Positions 25,653 through 34,497 of a DNA stretch of 64,000 nucleotides are shown here, piece after piece. The notes beneath the pieces were generated by a model. That model saw only the letters and a program-made list of their open reading frames with translations, ran no database searches and had not been told where the DNA came from. Made by a program: the position numbers and the translations under genes. The DNA lies in contig JAJRPM010000004.1 of NCBI GenBank assembly GCA_024280775.1, positions 327,054-391,053 on the forward strand, read 5' to 3'. Each line of letters opens with the position of its first letter. The first letter of the stretch is position 1. This stretch comes from Candidatus Zixiibacteriota bacterium. Its GTDB lineage: Bacteria > Zixibacteria > MSB-5A5 > GN15 > JACZUZ01.

Positions 25653-27554
25653 ATGCAAAAAGAAGTCAGCGCCAAAAAGGCGCCGGACAAGTCTTCGTCT
25701 ATTGACGAAGATAGACGCTCGAATGCGCCTGAAGAACTAGACATAACAACCATTCGTTTCGCCGGTGACTCCGGTGACGGTATGCAGTTGTTGGGCACAC
25801 GATTCGCCAATACCTCAGCGGTATTCGGGGAAGACGTAATGACTCTCGCCGAATATCCGGCGGAAATCCGCGCTCCTGCCGGCACTATCGCAGGAGTTTC
25901 GGGCTTCCAACTATCGATGGGCCCGCAGGATATTTACACTGCCGGTGATATGGTGGATGTATTGGTGGCGATGAACCCCGCGGCGCTTAAGAGTAATCTA
26001 GAGCATGTTCGCAAAGACGGTATTCTAATTGTCAACGAAGACACCTTTACTGAGAAGAATCTCAAAAAAGTTGGCTACGAAGAGAATCCTTTAGAGAACA
26101 GCGCTCTGGCTGGTTATCGGGTTTTTCCAGTAGGTATCTCCAAGATGACCGCGACAGCTCTAGAGCCGTTGGGTGTCGAGCGCGAGCAAATTGGTAAATC
26201 CAAGAATCTCTTTGCGCTGGGTCTTATTTGCTGGCTATTTAATATGCCGCTGGACAACACGCTGAACTGGCTCAAAACCAAGTTCAGTAAGAAGCCAGAA
26301 GTTATCAAAGCCAACACAGAGGCTTTGATGGCCGGCAATAAGTATGGCGATAGCAATGAGCTTTTTGTCACCAGCTATATTATCAAGCAACCCGAACATA
26401 AGAAACAACCAGGCACTTATCGCTATCTCAATGGCAATTCCGCCCTGTCTATGGGTCTGATTACTGCCGCTGAGCAAGCGGGGTTGCACCTATTTTTGGG
26501 ATCTTATCCTATTACTCCGGCTTCGGATGTGCTTCATGAGTTAAGTCGTCACAAGGAATTTCCAGTGACAACTTTTCAGGCTGAGGACGAGATTGCGGCG
26601 ATTGGCGCGGCAATCGGAGCTTCATACGCAGGCTCATTAGCAATCACCAGCACTTCCGGTCCGGGAATGGCCTTGAAAACCGAGTTTCTCGGCCTTGCGG
26701 TTTCGGTGGAGCTGCCTTTGGTAGTCATCAATGTGATGCGTGGCGGGCCTTCTACCGGCCTTCCAACCAAGATGGAACAATCCGACCTTTTCCAGGCTTT
26801 GTGGTCCAGACCCGGCGAATCTCCGTTGATTGTCTTGGCGGCAAATTCACCGAAGGATTGCTTTGATACCGCTATTGAGGCCTGTCGTTTAACTTTGAAA
26901 TACATGACCCCGGTTATCATTCTTAGTGATGGCTATATTGCCAATGGCTCAGAGGCCTGGCGTATCCCGTCTCTGGATGAGCTTCCTGAGATGAAAGCCC
27001 AATTCCATACCGATGCAGAAAAGTTTCATCCATATCAGCGAGACCCCAAGACGCTAGCTAGGCCTTGGGCAATCCCGGGAACAGCTGGCCTGGAACACAG
27101 AGTCGGGGGACTTGAGAAGGAAGACATCACTGGTGGAGTCGACCAAAGTCCGGAGAATCATGAAAAAATGGTTCACTACCGGGCAGAAAAAGTCCGCCGG
27201 GTTTGTGCGGATATCCCGCCACTGGAAATTGAAGGGAATCCTGTCGCCGACCTGCTGGTTGTCGGATGGGGAAGCTCTTACGGCGCGATTACCCGGGCAG
27301 TGATGAACTCTAATAACGATGGAGTTCCGGTTGCGAGTGTGCATATTAAGCATTTGAGCCCGCTACCGCAGGACCTGGGAGATATTCTCAAGCGTTACAA
27401 GAAAGTCCTTATTGTCGAGAACAATCTCGGCCAGCTTTGGACATTGTTGCGCTCTATCTATTTGGTGGACGCCAAGCTTTTGAGCAAGGTCAACGGCGTT
27501 CCGTTCAAAATCAGTGAAGTTGAAAACAAGATTCGTGAAATGGTGAAGGGCTAA
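25653..27554 (+). CDS. korA: 2-oxoacid:ferredoxin oxidoreductase, fused gamma-alpha subunit (2-oxoglutarate type)
   Basis: The 633-residue protein has an N-terminal gamma domain (about residues 30-215, with FAGDSGDGMQLLGTRF and EYPAEIRAPAGT). The alpha domain starts near 255 (SYPITPASDVLHEL, FQAEDEIAAIGAAIGASYAG, TSGPGMALKTE). This gamma-alpha fusion with a separate TPP-binding beta chain is the layout of 2-oxoglutarate:ferredoxin oxidoreductase. That enzyme converts 2-oxoglutarate and CoA to succinyl-CoA with reduced ferredoxin. Substrate preference cannot be proven from sequence alone. The gene lies between the ferredoxin and korB, three bases from korB. Confidence 0.92.
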   Translation: MQKEVSAKKAPDKSSSIDEDRRSNAPEELDITTIRFAGDSGDGMQLLGTRFANTSAVFGEDVMTLAEYPAEIRAPAGTIAGVSGFQLSMGPQDIYTAGDMVDVLVAMNPAALKSNLEHVRKDGILIVNEDTFTEKNLKKVGYEENPLENSALAGYRVFPVGISKMTATALEPLGVEREQIGKSKNLFALGLICWLFNMPLDNTLNWLKTKFSKKPEVIKANTEALMAGNKYGDSNELFVTSYIIKQPEHKKQPGTYRYLNGNSALSMGLITAAEQAGLHLFLGSYPITPASDVLHELSRHKEFPVTTFQAEDEIAAIGAAIGASYAGSLAITSTSGPGMALKTEFLGLAVSVELPLVVINVMRGGPSTGLPTKMEQSDLFQALWSRPGESPLIVLAANSPKDCFDTAIEACRLTLKYMTPVIILSDGYIANGSEAWRIPSLDELPEMKAQFHTDAEKFHPYQRDPKTLARPWAIPGTAGLEHRVGGLEKEDITGGVDQSPENHEKMVHYRAEKVRRVCADIPPLEIEGNPVADLLVVGWGSSYGAITRAVMNSNNDGVPVASVHIKHLSPLPQDLGDILKRYKKVLIVENNLGQLWTLLRSIYLVDAKLLSKVNGVPFKISEVENKIREMVKG

Positions 27555-27557
27555 ATC

Positions 27558-28571
27558 ATGGCTGAAGCGTTAGTACGTAAAGATTATGTGAGTGACGTAG
27601 AAGTCCGCTGGTGCGTCGGTTGTGGAGACTATGGTATCCTCAAAGCCTTCACAGTCGCGATGGCGAAACTACAGTTGCCTAGAGAGAAAGTTGTGATTGT
27701 ATCCGGAATTGGATGCTCCTCGCGCTTTCCATACTATGTAGACACCTATGGATTCCACAGTGTGCATGGCAGAGCGCCTTCAGTTGCCACTGGCGTCAAA
27801 CTCACCCAACCTGACCTTTCGGTCTGGATTGTTACCGGTGATGGTGATGCGCTTTCAATCGGTGGAAACCATTTTATTCATTTGATGCGCCGCAACCCGG
27901 ACATCAATATGCTTCTCTTTAACAACCAGATTTACGGCCTGACCAAAGGCCAGGCTTCGCCGACTTCGCCGCAGGGTAAGATTACCAAGTCCACCCCATT
28001 TGGCTTAATCGATGGGCCGATGCACCCACTGCCAATGGCTCTGACTGCCGGGGCGACCTTTGTGGCCCGGGTTCCGGACACCGACAACGCCATGATTACT
28101 GATGTTCTCATTCAGGCTCATAAGCACAAGGGCGTTTCGTTTGTAGAGATTATGCAGAATTGCAATATCTTCAACGATGGAGCCTGGTTCCCGATAGCCA
28201 AGAAGGCAAATCGCGCGGAGAACAGTATTGTGCTCAAACATGGCGAGCCTATGACTTTTGGAGAGAATAACTCCAAAGGGTTCCGTCTCAAAGGGATGGA
28301 TATTGAAATAGTGGATATGGAAAAAGACGGAGTTGATGTCTCTGAGTTGCTGGTGCATGATATGTATAGTAAAGACGCTACTTTGGCTTTCAAACTTGCC
28401 AACCTGCAACATCCTGAGTTTCCTTACCCACTAGGCGTATTCCGGCAAATTGAAGCGCCGGTTTATGAAAGCGGAGTAAGCAAGCAAGAGCATGACGTGG
28501 CCGAAAAGCTCGGACGCGGAGATGTTAAGAAGATGTTGCACTCTGGAGAGACCTGGGAAGTCAGCGTCTAG
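27558..28571 (+). CDS. korB: 2-oxoacid:ferredoxin oxidoreductase, beta (TPP) subunit
   Basis: The 337-residue protein shows the KorB signature: W-C-V-G-C-G-D-Y-G, GIGCSSRFPYYVDTYGFHS and the TPP motif TGDGDALSIGGNHF with NNQIYGLTKGQASPTS. The conserved Cys residues (CVGC and a later C) would bind its 4Fe-4S cluster. It completes the KorAB heterodimer. The 229 bases that follow, before nuoA, show no terminator, so transcription may run into the nuo genes. Confidence 0.94.
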   Translation: MAEALVRKDYVSDVEVRWCVGCGDYGILKAFTVAMAKLQLPREKVVIVSGIGCSSRFPYYVDTYGFHSVHGRAPSVATGVKLTQPDLSVWIVTGDGDALSIGGNHFIHLMRRNPDINMLLFNNQIYGLTKGQASPTSPQGKITKSTPFGLIDGPMHPLPMALTAGATFVARVPDTDNAMITDVLIQAHKHKGVSFVEIMQNCNIFNDGAWFPIAKKANRAENSIVLKHGEPMTFGENNSKGFRLKGMDIEIVDMEKDGVDVSELLVHDMYSKDATLAFKLANLQHPEFPYPLGVFRQIEAPVYESGVSKQEHDVAEKLGRGDVKKMLHSGETWEVSV

Positions 28572-28800
28572 AGGATAGTTGTAGCAAATGCAGTAATCTA
28601 ACATCTAGATTGCCGCGTCCCATATTTTTGATAAATGGGCTCCTCGCATTGACGATTATTACTGTTTCAATATCGCGTAGCGATTTTCATGTTTTAACCG
28701 GTTTCTATCCGGGGGCTAATATCAATCATTTAGCGGTAACAACCGTGACAAACATTGTAACAACCGCAGCAATAACCGCAGCAACAACTGAAGCGTGGCT
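28572..28800. other. Intergenic region between korB and nuoA, with a fragment of a genomic repeat
   Basis: AGATTGCCGCGTC at 28607-28619 matches the end of the GTCATTGCGAGG...GCGGCAATC repeat seen at 33519 and 54072. Just before nuoA (28735-28797) there is a low-complexity stretch of AACAACCG/AACCGCAGC units. There is no terminator. An open frame through it is hydrophobic and Thr-rich but has no ribosome-binding site. Confidence 0.4.
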
Positions 28801-29151
28801 ATGGATTATTTCTTTGTAGCATTATTTGTCGGGATGGCATTCGCTCTCGTTGGCGGCGGCTTGGCTATTTCTTATTTAGTCGCGCCAAATCGCCCTAACA
28901 AAGTAAAATCCCAACCTTATGAATGTGGTGAACACACTGTGGGCCCATCCTGGGTGCATTTCAATGTCGGATACTACCTGTTTGCCTTGCTGTTTTTGGT
29001 ATTTGATGTTGAAGCGGCGTTTTTGTATCCCTGGGCGCTGGTTTTCCGTGAGTTTGGCTTGATAGCCCTCTTTGAAGTTGGCATATTTATAGTAATCTTG
29101 TTATTTGCCTTAGTCTACGCTTGGAAAAAAGGAGTTCTCGAATGGGTTTAG
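28801..29151 (+). CDS. nuoA: NADH-quinone oxidoreductase subunit A
   Basis: The 116-residue protein has three membrane helices and the conserved loop [20 protein letters not shown], followed by [14 protein letters not shown]. This is the NuoA loop that contacts the quinone site. ATG 28801 is chosen over a GTG two codons earlier. It is the first gene of an A-B-C-D-H-I-J-K-L-M-N series. The stop overlaps the nuoB start by 10 bases. Confidence 0.95.
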   Translation: MDYFFVALFVGMAFALVGGGLAISYLVAPNRPNKVKSQPYECGEHTVGPSWVHFNVGYYLFALLFLVFDVEAAFLYPWALVFREFGLIALFEVGIFIVILLFALVYAWKKGVLEWV

Positions 29152-29804
29152 CGACTGAAAAAGCGCCAGAATATATCGAACGTATGCCGGGTGGCTCTTT
29201 CATGCTCACTCGCATGGATCAAGTGATAAATTTGGCGCGGGCCAATAGCCTTTGGCCGCTGACATTTGGCACCAGTTGTTGCGCTATTGAAATGATGATG
29301 GCCACCGGGGCATCCAGGCATGATATCGCCCGATTCGGGGCCGAGGTCGCTCGTCCTTCTCCCCGTCAGGCGGATTTGATTATCATCGCCGGCACAATTG
29401 TTAAACGCATGGCTCCACGTCTGCGGACACTATACGAGCAGATGGCCGAGCCGCGCTATGTTATTGCCACCGGCGCCTGCACTATCTCCGGCGGGCCGTT
29501 CATTTATCATTCCTATACCACAATCCGCGGGGCTGATGAAATTATTCCGGTTGATGTGTATGTGCCAGGTTGTCCTCCCAGGCCGGAAGCGCTTTTCTAC
29601 GGCTTGCTGACTTTACAGAAAATGATTAAGAGCGGTGAAACTGTTCGCAAACCGGGAATTCGCAAGAAACCAGTTCTCAGCGCCCTGCCGCCGGATGTTT
29701 CTATGAAAGAAATTGAAGCGCAAATGCAGGAAGCGCTGGAGAAAGACTCCGAAGTTGATGTGGAGAAAACCCGCCAAGGGCTCAAGTGGCCTACCGGAAT
29801 TTGA
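29142..29804 (+). CDS. nuoB: NADH-quinone oxidoreductase subunit B
   Basis: The 220-residue subunit carries the N2 cluster ligands: the CC pair in [11 protein letters not shown] in GACTISGG and C in [12 protein letters not shown] 29142 has AAAGGAG eight bases upstream, inside the end of nuoA. A longer frame from 29121 would remove this site. The C-terminal 45 residues are a charged extension with no family counterpart that I recognise. Confidence 0.95.
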   Translation: MGLATEKAPEYIERMPGGSFMLTRMDQVINLARANSLWPLTFGTSCCAIEMMMATGASRHDIARFGAEVARPSPRQADLIIIAGTIVKRMAPRLRTLYEQMAEPRYVIATGACTISGGPFIYHSYTTIRGADEIIPVDVYVPGCPPRPEALFYGLLTLQKMIKSGETVRKPGIRKKPVLSALPPDVSMKEIEAQMQEALEKDSEVDVEKTRQGLKWPTGI

Positions 29805-29841
29805 TTTTCAAGTAGCACAAGAAGGATGATTAAAAAACACT

Positions 29842-30450
29842 GTGACTGACGAAGCCTCACCAGATAATAAACAACCAGAATCGACTCCCCCGCCGGCGCC
29901 GACACCTAAGCCTGCCCCTGCTTCACCTGCTCCTGCGCCCCAAGCGCAAGAAGAACAGGTCGAAAAAGAGCCGGAGCTTCCTAAGTTGGTTGTTGATGTA
30001 TGCGCGACTATTGGTGAGTTGAAACCGTATGCTTCGGAGTCAGACACTCCGGCGGTTGAAGTTGCGCCAGCGGATTTGGTGAAGTCTTTGACCACATTGC
30101 GTGATAATCCGGACTTTGCATTCTCTATGTTGATGGACCACACCGCTATTGACAGGATTGATGACGGTCAGTTTGAATTGGTGTATCGGCTTTATTCGAT
30201 TTCCACTCTTTCAATGTTGCTGGTCTCCACCAAAATCCCTCGCGACAATCCTGTGATTCCCACTGTTTGTGAGGTTTGGGATATCGCCGAATGGCAGGAG
30301 CGCGAGGTCTATGATCTATTTGGTGTGCTCTATGACAATCACCCGGATTTGCGACGTGTTTTTCTTGAGGATGACTGGAAGGGTTTTCCACTTCGTAAGG
30401 ACTACGAGGACGATTTCATGCTGACATTGGATGTAGATAAGCTCAGGTAG
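29842..30450 (+). CDS. nuoC: NADH-quinone oxidoreductase subunit C with Pro/Ala-rich N-terminal extension
   Basis: The 202-residue protein starts at GTG 29842; AAGGA is rather far upstream (about 15 bases). Residues 1-48 form a Pro/Ala/Glu-rich tail (PPPAPTPKPAPASPAPAP) not normal for NuoC. The 30-kDa subunit domain follows, with CEVWDIAEWQEREVYDLFGV and GFPLRKDYE. It forms part of the peripheral arm with NuoD. NuoC and NuoD are separate here, unlike the fused form of E. coli. Confidence 0.93.
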   Translation: MTDEASPDNKQPESTPPPAPTPKPAPASPAPAPQAQEEQVEKEPELPKLVVDVCATIGELKPYASESDTPAVEVAPADLVKSLTTLRDNPDFAFSMLMDHTAIDRIDDGQFELVYRLYSISTLSMLLVSTKIPRDNPVIPTVCEVWDIAEWQEREVYDLFGVLYDNHPDLRRVFLEDDWKGFPLRKDYEDDFMLTLDVDKLR

Positions 30451-30470
30451 TCTGAGAGATACTGGTAATT

Positions 30471-31634
30471 ATGGCAGTCAAAGTCTCCACACTCGACGAA
30501 CGAATTAAGCTTACTGATTCTGCGGATAGTCCGCTAGACACTCAGGAATACTTTATCAATATGGGCCCACAGCATCCGGCCACGCATGGTGTTTTGCGCC
30601 TGATGCTAAAACTCGATGGCGAAACAGTGCGTGAAGTTATTCCGGTGCTGGGTTATATTCATCGGGGAATTGAAAAAATTGGTGAGCATTCTACTTACAG
30701 GCAATTTGTGCATCTCACCGACAGATGTGACTACCTCTCGGCTATGATGAATAACTGGGCGGTTTCGCTGATGGTCGAAAAGGCTCTCAAAGTCGAGCTC
30801 AATGATAGAATCGAGTATATCAGGACCATCATGGCCGAACTTGAGCGCATTCAGAGCCATATGCTCTGGTGGGGCGTGCTGGGCATGGACCTCGGGGCAT
30901 TCACTCCCTTCCTCTACGGCTTTCGTGACCGTGAATTGATTACGGACATTTTCGAAGAAACCATTGGTTGCCGTCTGACAATGAATTATATCCAACCCGG
31001 CGGTGTGATGGATGACATCCATCCCAATTTTGTCGATAGGGTCAAAAAAGTTATTGAATACGCCAAGCCCAAAATCGACGAATATGAAGAACTGCTAAGT
31101 GGCAATGTGATTATCCAGGAGCGCTTGCGTAATGTTGGCGTCTTAAGCGCAGATAAAGCAACATCGCTGGGTGTCACTGGCCCGGTTTTGCGCGCTAGTG
31201 GTGTTCCGCTGGATTTACGCCGAGTTGCCCCCTACGGTGTTTATGATAAAGTTAATTTTGAAGTTGCGGTGGGCAGTGTCGGTGATTGTTGGGACAGGTA
31301 TTGGGTTCGTATCGAGGAGATTCGTCAGTCGATGAGCATGATTGAGCAACTTATCGACAATATCCCCGCAGGCAAGACTATGCTAATGAAACCGGCCAAG
31401 AAAACTGTTCTACCAGAAGGTAGTCATTATGCCCAACTGGAAACTGCGCGCGGGATTCTCGGTATTTATGCGGTTTCTGACGGAGTCTCGGATAAGCCGG
31501 TGCGAATTCACATGCGCAGTCCGAATTACAATAACGTATGGTCCGCCGATGAGATGACACGGGATTCACGAATCGGTGATTTGGTGGCTAACGTTTCTTC
31601 AATTGATATAGTTGTGCCGGATATTGATAGATAG
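30471..31634 (+). CDS. nuoD: NADH-quinone oxidoreductase subunit D
   Basis: The 387-residue 49-kDa subunit has the conserved GPQHPATHGVLRL start, the quinone-site YIHRGIEK and H-L-T-D-R-C-D-Y blocks. It also has YIQPGGVMDDIHPNF and the C-terminal MRSPNYNNVWSADEM and DIVVPDIDR. It lines the quinone cavity with NuoB. It sits 20 bases after nuoC. Confidence 0.96.
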   Translation: MAVKVSTLDERIKLTDSADSPLDTQEYFINMGPQHPATHGVLRLMLKLDGETVREVIPVLGYIHRGIEKIGEHSTYRQFVHLTDRCDYLSAMMNNWAVSLMVEKALKVELNDRIEYIRTIMAELERIQSHMLWWGVLGMDLGAFTPFLYGFRDRELITDIFEETIGCRLTMNYIQPGGVMDDIHPNFVDRVKKVIEYAKPKIDEYEELLSGNVIIQERLRNVGVLSADKATSLGVTGPVLRASGVPLDLRRVAPYGVYDKVNFEVAVGSVGDCWDRYWVRIEEIRQSMSMIEQLIDNIPAGKTMLMKPAKKTVLPEGSHYAQLETARGILGIYAVSDGVSDKPVRIHMRSPNYNNVWSADEMTRDSRIGDLVANVSSIDIVVPDIDR

Positions 31635-31664
31635 TTACAGTGAGCGCTTCACAAAGATAATGTT

Positions 31665-32783
31665 ATGCTAGATTTCTTGTTTGGACAATTAGTTGCGACT
31701 CATGCTACTTTTGATGTAGTGACACTATCGGATAGGACCACTCAGGCTCTCGCTGAGGATCCCTGGCTGGCGGCAGGCTATGCGCTACTGGGTTTAGCCG
31801 GGGTTGGCGGGTTTTTGAGCTTACTGGGTATGGCTTTGATATATGTAGAGCGTAAGGTTGCGGCGCATTTTCAATGTCGGCTTGGGCCGATGCGTGTCGG
31901 GTGGCATGGAATGTTGCAGTCGGTGGCTGATGCAATCAAGTTGCTTCTCAAGGAAGACATCATTCCCGATAGAGCGGACCGTGTTTTGTTTTTGATTGCT
32001 CCGGTATTCAGCATTATTGCTACAACTTTGGGGTTGATACTGATTCCAATGAGTCCATCGTTGCAAGTTGTCGATCTTAATATTGGTGTCATTTTTATCT
32101 CTGCTGTCAGTAGCTTCGGGGTTCTCGGAATCCTGCTTGCCGGTTGGAGTTCCAATAATAAATGGTCACTTCTAGGCGCTATGCGCGCCGGAGCGCAGTT
32201 TATTTCCTATGAGATTTCTGTTACACTCTCACTTTTAGTGGTAACACTATTTGCCGGCTCTTTACAGCTTTCAGAAATAGTCCAGAGTCAGCAGGACGGC
32301 TGGTGGATTTGGCGCGGTCATATTGTAGGTCTTGTGGCGTTCTTCGTCTTCCTAATTGCCTCCACCGCCGAGTTGAACCGTCCTCCGTTTGATTTGCCTG
32401 AAGCCGAAAGTGAACTCACTGGCGGCTTCCACACTGAATACTCAGGACTCCGATTTTCGTTCTTCTTCTTAGCGGAGTTTATCAATATGTTCATCGCCTC
32501 GGCTCTAGCGGCGACGCTCTTTTTGGGCGGCTGGATGCCATTCCATATTGGTGGGCTACATACATTCAACGGCCTAATGGATCTCATTCCTCCCGGACTC
32601 TGGTTCGCAGGAAAAACCACATTCATAATATTTCTAATCATGTGGGTGCGCTGGACATTCCCGCGTCTGCGAGTCGATCAGCTAATGCGTCTCGAATGGA
32701 AATTCCTGTTGCCGGTTGGATTTATCAATTTATTCGCCGCCGCTACACTAGTGATAACTAAACTGTATTTCTTTCCCTGGTAG
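31665..32783 (+). CDS. nuoH: NADH-quinone oxidoreductase subunit H
   Basis: The 372-residue membrane subunit has about eight helices and the two NuoH signatures: ERKVAAHFQCRLGPMRVG, and PPFDLPEAESELTGGFHTEYSG shown here in part as FDLPEAESELTGGF. The Glu-rich loop begins the proton path near the quinone site. It links the peripheral arm to the antiporter-like subunits. Confidence 0.96.
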   Translation: MLDFLFGQLVATHATFDVVTLSDRTTQALAEDPWLAAGYALLGLAGVGGFLSLLGMALIYVERKVAAHFQCRLGPMRVGWHGMLQSVADAIKLLLKEDIIPDRADRVLFLIAPVFSIIATTLGLILIPMSPSLQVVDLNIGVIFISAVSSFGVLGILLAGWSSNNKWSLLGAMRAGAQFISYEISVTLSLLVVTLFAGSLQLSEIVQSQQDGWWIWRGHIVGLVAFFVFLIASTAELNRPPFDLPEAESELTGGFHTEYSGLRFSFFFLAEFINMFIASALAATLFLGGWMPFHIGGLHTFNGLMDLIPPGLWFAGKTTFIIFLIMWVRWTFPRLRVDQLMRLEWKFLLPVGFINLFAAATLVITKLYFFPW

Positions 32784-32796
32784 AGCCTGATAGTCT

Positions 32797-33498
32797 ATGA
32801 GTTATATTGACCCAAAGAAAAGTTCACGTAGCGCGATTGAAGTCGGTGGTGTTCCTGTGAATATCGTAGTCGCTCCGCGTGGCGCCACCGGCGATAAGCG
32901 CGAGGGACTGCTCACTATTTTCTACAAGAGCGTCAAATCACTGCTTACTGGCATGAAAGTCACAATCGGATATTTGGTACGTCCGTCAACTGTAGTTACT
33001 CAGCAATACCCTGAGAATCGCGAGACATTGAAAATGTTCGAGCGTTTTCGCGGTCAACTTCGTTTGGTCAAAGATGAAAACGGTTATATGAATTGCAATG
33101 GATGCGATTTTTGCGAGAAGGCCTGTCCGAATGGAAGCATAATCCTACAAGATCGACGTAACTCAGTCAGTGGGAAAAGCGAATTAGAGCGCTATCTTTG
33201 GCGCTTGGACTCCTGCACATTTTGCAACGCCTGTATTCAGGCTTGCCCGCATGATGCGCTGGAATGGTCTGATGGGTTCGAGGCCGCAGTTTACGACCGA
33301 CGGCTTCTGGTGTATACTCTCAACGATTATGCTGGTCCACCGGTGAATCATATCAAACGTTTCAAGAAAAAAGCCGGAACACCAGAGGACAGGGTGGAAG
33401 AACTTTTGGCGACCATGGAGCCGCGCCATCAATACGGCGGACCGACTCCACTCTCAGGCAAAGGAATGCCCGGTGTGCCGCCGCTGAAAACCGATTAG
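32797..33498 (+). CDS. nuoI: NADH-quinone oxidoreductase subunit I (2[4Fe-4S])
   Basis: The 233-residue protein has two cluster motifs, CNGCDFCEKACP and CTFCNACIQACP, at about residues 100-155, as in NuoI. It is longer than typical: the N-terminal 55 residues and a C-terminal tail of about 55 residues are extra. In complexes without NuoEFG, the NuoI/NuoB face is where ferredoxin is thought to deliver electrons. A MITE-like repeat piece follows in the gap to nuoJ. Confidence 0.9.
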   Translation: MSYIDPKKSSRSAIEVGGVPVNIVVAPRGATGDKREGLLTIFYKSVKSLLTGMKVTIGYLVRPSTVVTQQYPENRETLKMFERFRGQLRLVKDENGYMNCNGCDFCEKACPNGSIILQDRRNSVSGKSELERYLWRLDSCTFCNACIQACPHDALEWSDGFEAAVYDRRLLVYTLNDYAGPPVNHIKRFKKKAGTPEDRVEELLATMEPRHQYGGPTPLSGKGMPGVPPLKTD

Positions 33499-33518
33499 GG
33501 ATTTAGAGGGGTAAAGCA

Positions 33519-33552
33519 GTCATTGCGAGGAGCAAAGCGACGCGGCAATCCC
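33519..33552. repeat. MITE-like repeat fragment between nuoI and nuoJ
   Basis: This 34-base stretch reads GTCATTGCGAGGAGCAAAGC and then GACGCGGCAATCCC. It matches one end of the inverted-repeat family that is complete at 54072-54176. Such GTCATTGCGAGG repeats occur in many environmental bacterial genomes. It lies inside the nuo operon without an open reading frame. Confidence 0.75.
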
Positions 33553-33588
33553 GAAGATACGAAGAATACAATACATTGGACGTAGATA

Positions 33589-34149
33589 TTGGATATAACC
33601 TTGAACCCAGCTGACCTGACACATACAATCGCCTTCTACACGCTAGCGCTTACTTCGATAGTCGCGGCGCTGATAGTAGTCACCGCCAAGCGGATTTTCC
33701 GCGCCGCAGTGGCTTTGGCGGTGGTTCTGATTTGCGGCGCCGGGTTCTATATTCTACTGAATTATGATTTTATTGCCGGTGTACAGCTACTGGTCTATGT
33801 GGGTGGCATTGTGATTCTGATTGTCTTCGCCGTGATGCTCACCAGTTCACTCGAGAGCATCGAAGAGCCACCGTCACTGGGTAGAAAAGCTCTAGGACTG
33901 TTCTCATCTCTAGCATTTCTTGCCACAGCTGTGATAGCCTTTTCAGAAACAAAATTCCCGCTAAGCTCAATCAGCGCAGAACAACCAAAGGATGTTGCCA
34001 AGGCGGTTGGGAGAAAACTTTTGGACTACGGAGCCGGTGGCTATGTATTGCCGTTTGAGGTTATCTCATTGCTCTTGCTGGCTTCAGTGATTGGGGCAAT
34101 TGTCGTAGCTAGAAATCCAAAGCGGAAGAATGAGGGGAGCGCCACATGA
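33589..34149 (+). CDS. nuoJ: NADH-quinone oxidoreductase subunit J
   Basis: The 186-residue protein has five hydrophobic helices and the NuoJ core AGVQLLVYVGGIVILIVFAVML. The frame starts with TTG at 33589, with only GGA about eight bases upstream; no ATG is available. The stop overlaps the nuoK start by four bases (ATGA). Confidence 0.93.
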   Translation: MDITLNPADLTHTIAFYTLALTSIVAALIVVTAKRIFRAAVALAVVLICGAGFYILLNYDFIAGVQLLVYVGGIVILIVFAVMLTSSLESIEEPPSLGRKALGLFSSLAFLATAVIAFSETKFPLSSISAEQPKDVAKAVGRKLLDYGAGGYVLPFEVISLLLLASVIGAIVVARNPKRKNEGSAT

Positions 34150-34463
34150 GTTTTTCTCCTGAGTTACATCACTGGCTGATTCTCTCAACTATTCTATTCT
34201 CAATAGGCATATACGGAGTATTGACTCGAAGGAACGCTGTTGGAGTGCTGATGTCGGTGGAGTTATTACTAAACTCTGCGGCGATGAATTTTCTGATTTT
34301 CAACCACTATGCGTCAAAGCCGTTTATCGATGGCGCTATTATGGCGCTGTTTATTATCGCCGTGGCCGCCGCAGAAGCGGTAATTGCTATGGCGCTGTTT
34401 GTGGCGATATTCCGAAGCCGCAAAACTGTTGATGTTACACAAATCAACACACTCAAAGGTTAG
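34146..34463 (+). CDS. nuoK: NADH-quinone oxidoreductase subunit K
   Basis: The 105-residue protein has three helices and the NuoK pattern: LSTILFSIGIYGVLTRRNAV, MSVELLLNSAAMNFL with its conserved Glu, and a second Glu in AAAEAVIAMAL. It belongs to the proton-pumping membrane arm. Its ATG overlaps the nuoJ stop. Confidence 0.96.
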   Translation: MSFSPELHHWLILSTILFSIGIYGVLTRRNAVGVLMSVELLLNSAAMNFLIFNHYASKPFIDGAIMALFIIAVAAAEAVIAMALFVAIFRSRKTVDVTQINTLKG

Positions 34464-34497
34464 TTGTAGAATAATTGAAGTATGGCTTTAACAGCTC

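Noticed and set aside
28610-28819. A 69-codon hydrophobic frame before nuoA
   Set aside because: It has a TTG start without a ribosome-binding site, a low-complexity Thr/Ala end caused by short DNA repeats, and overlaps nuoA.
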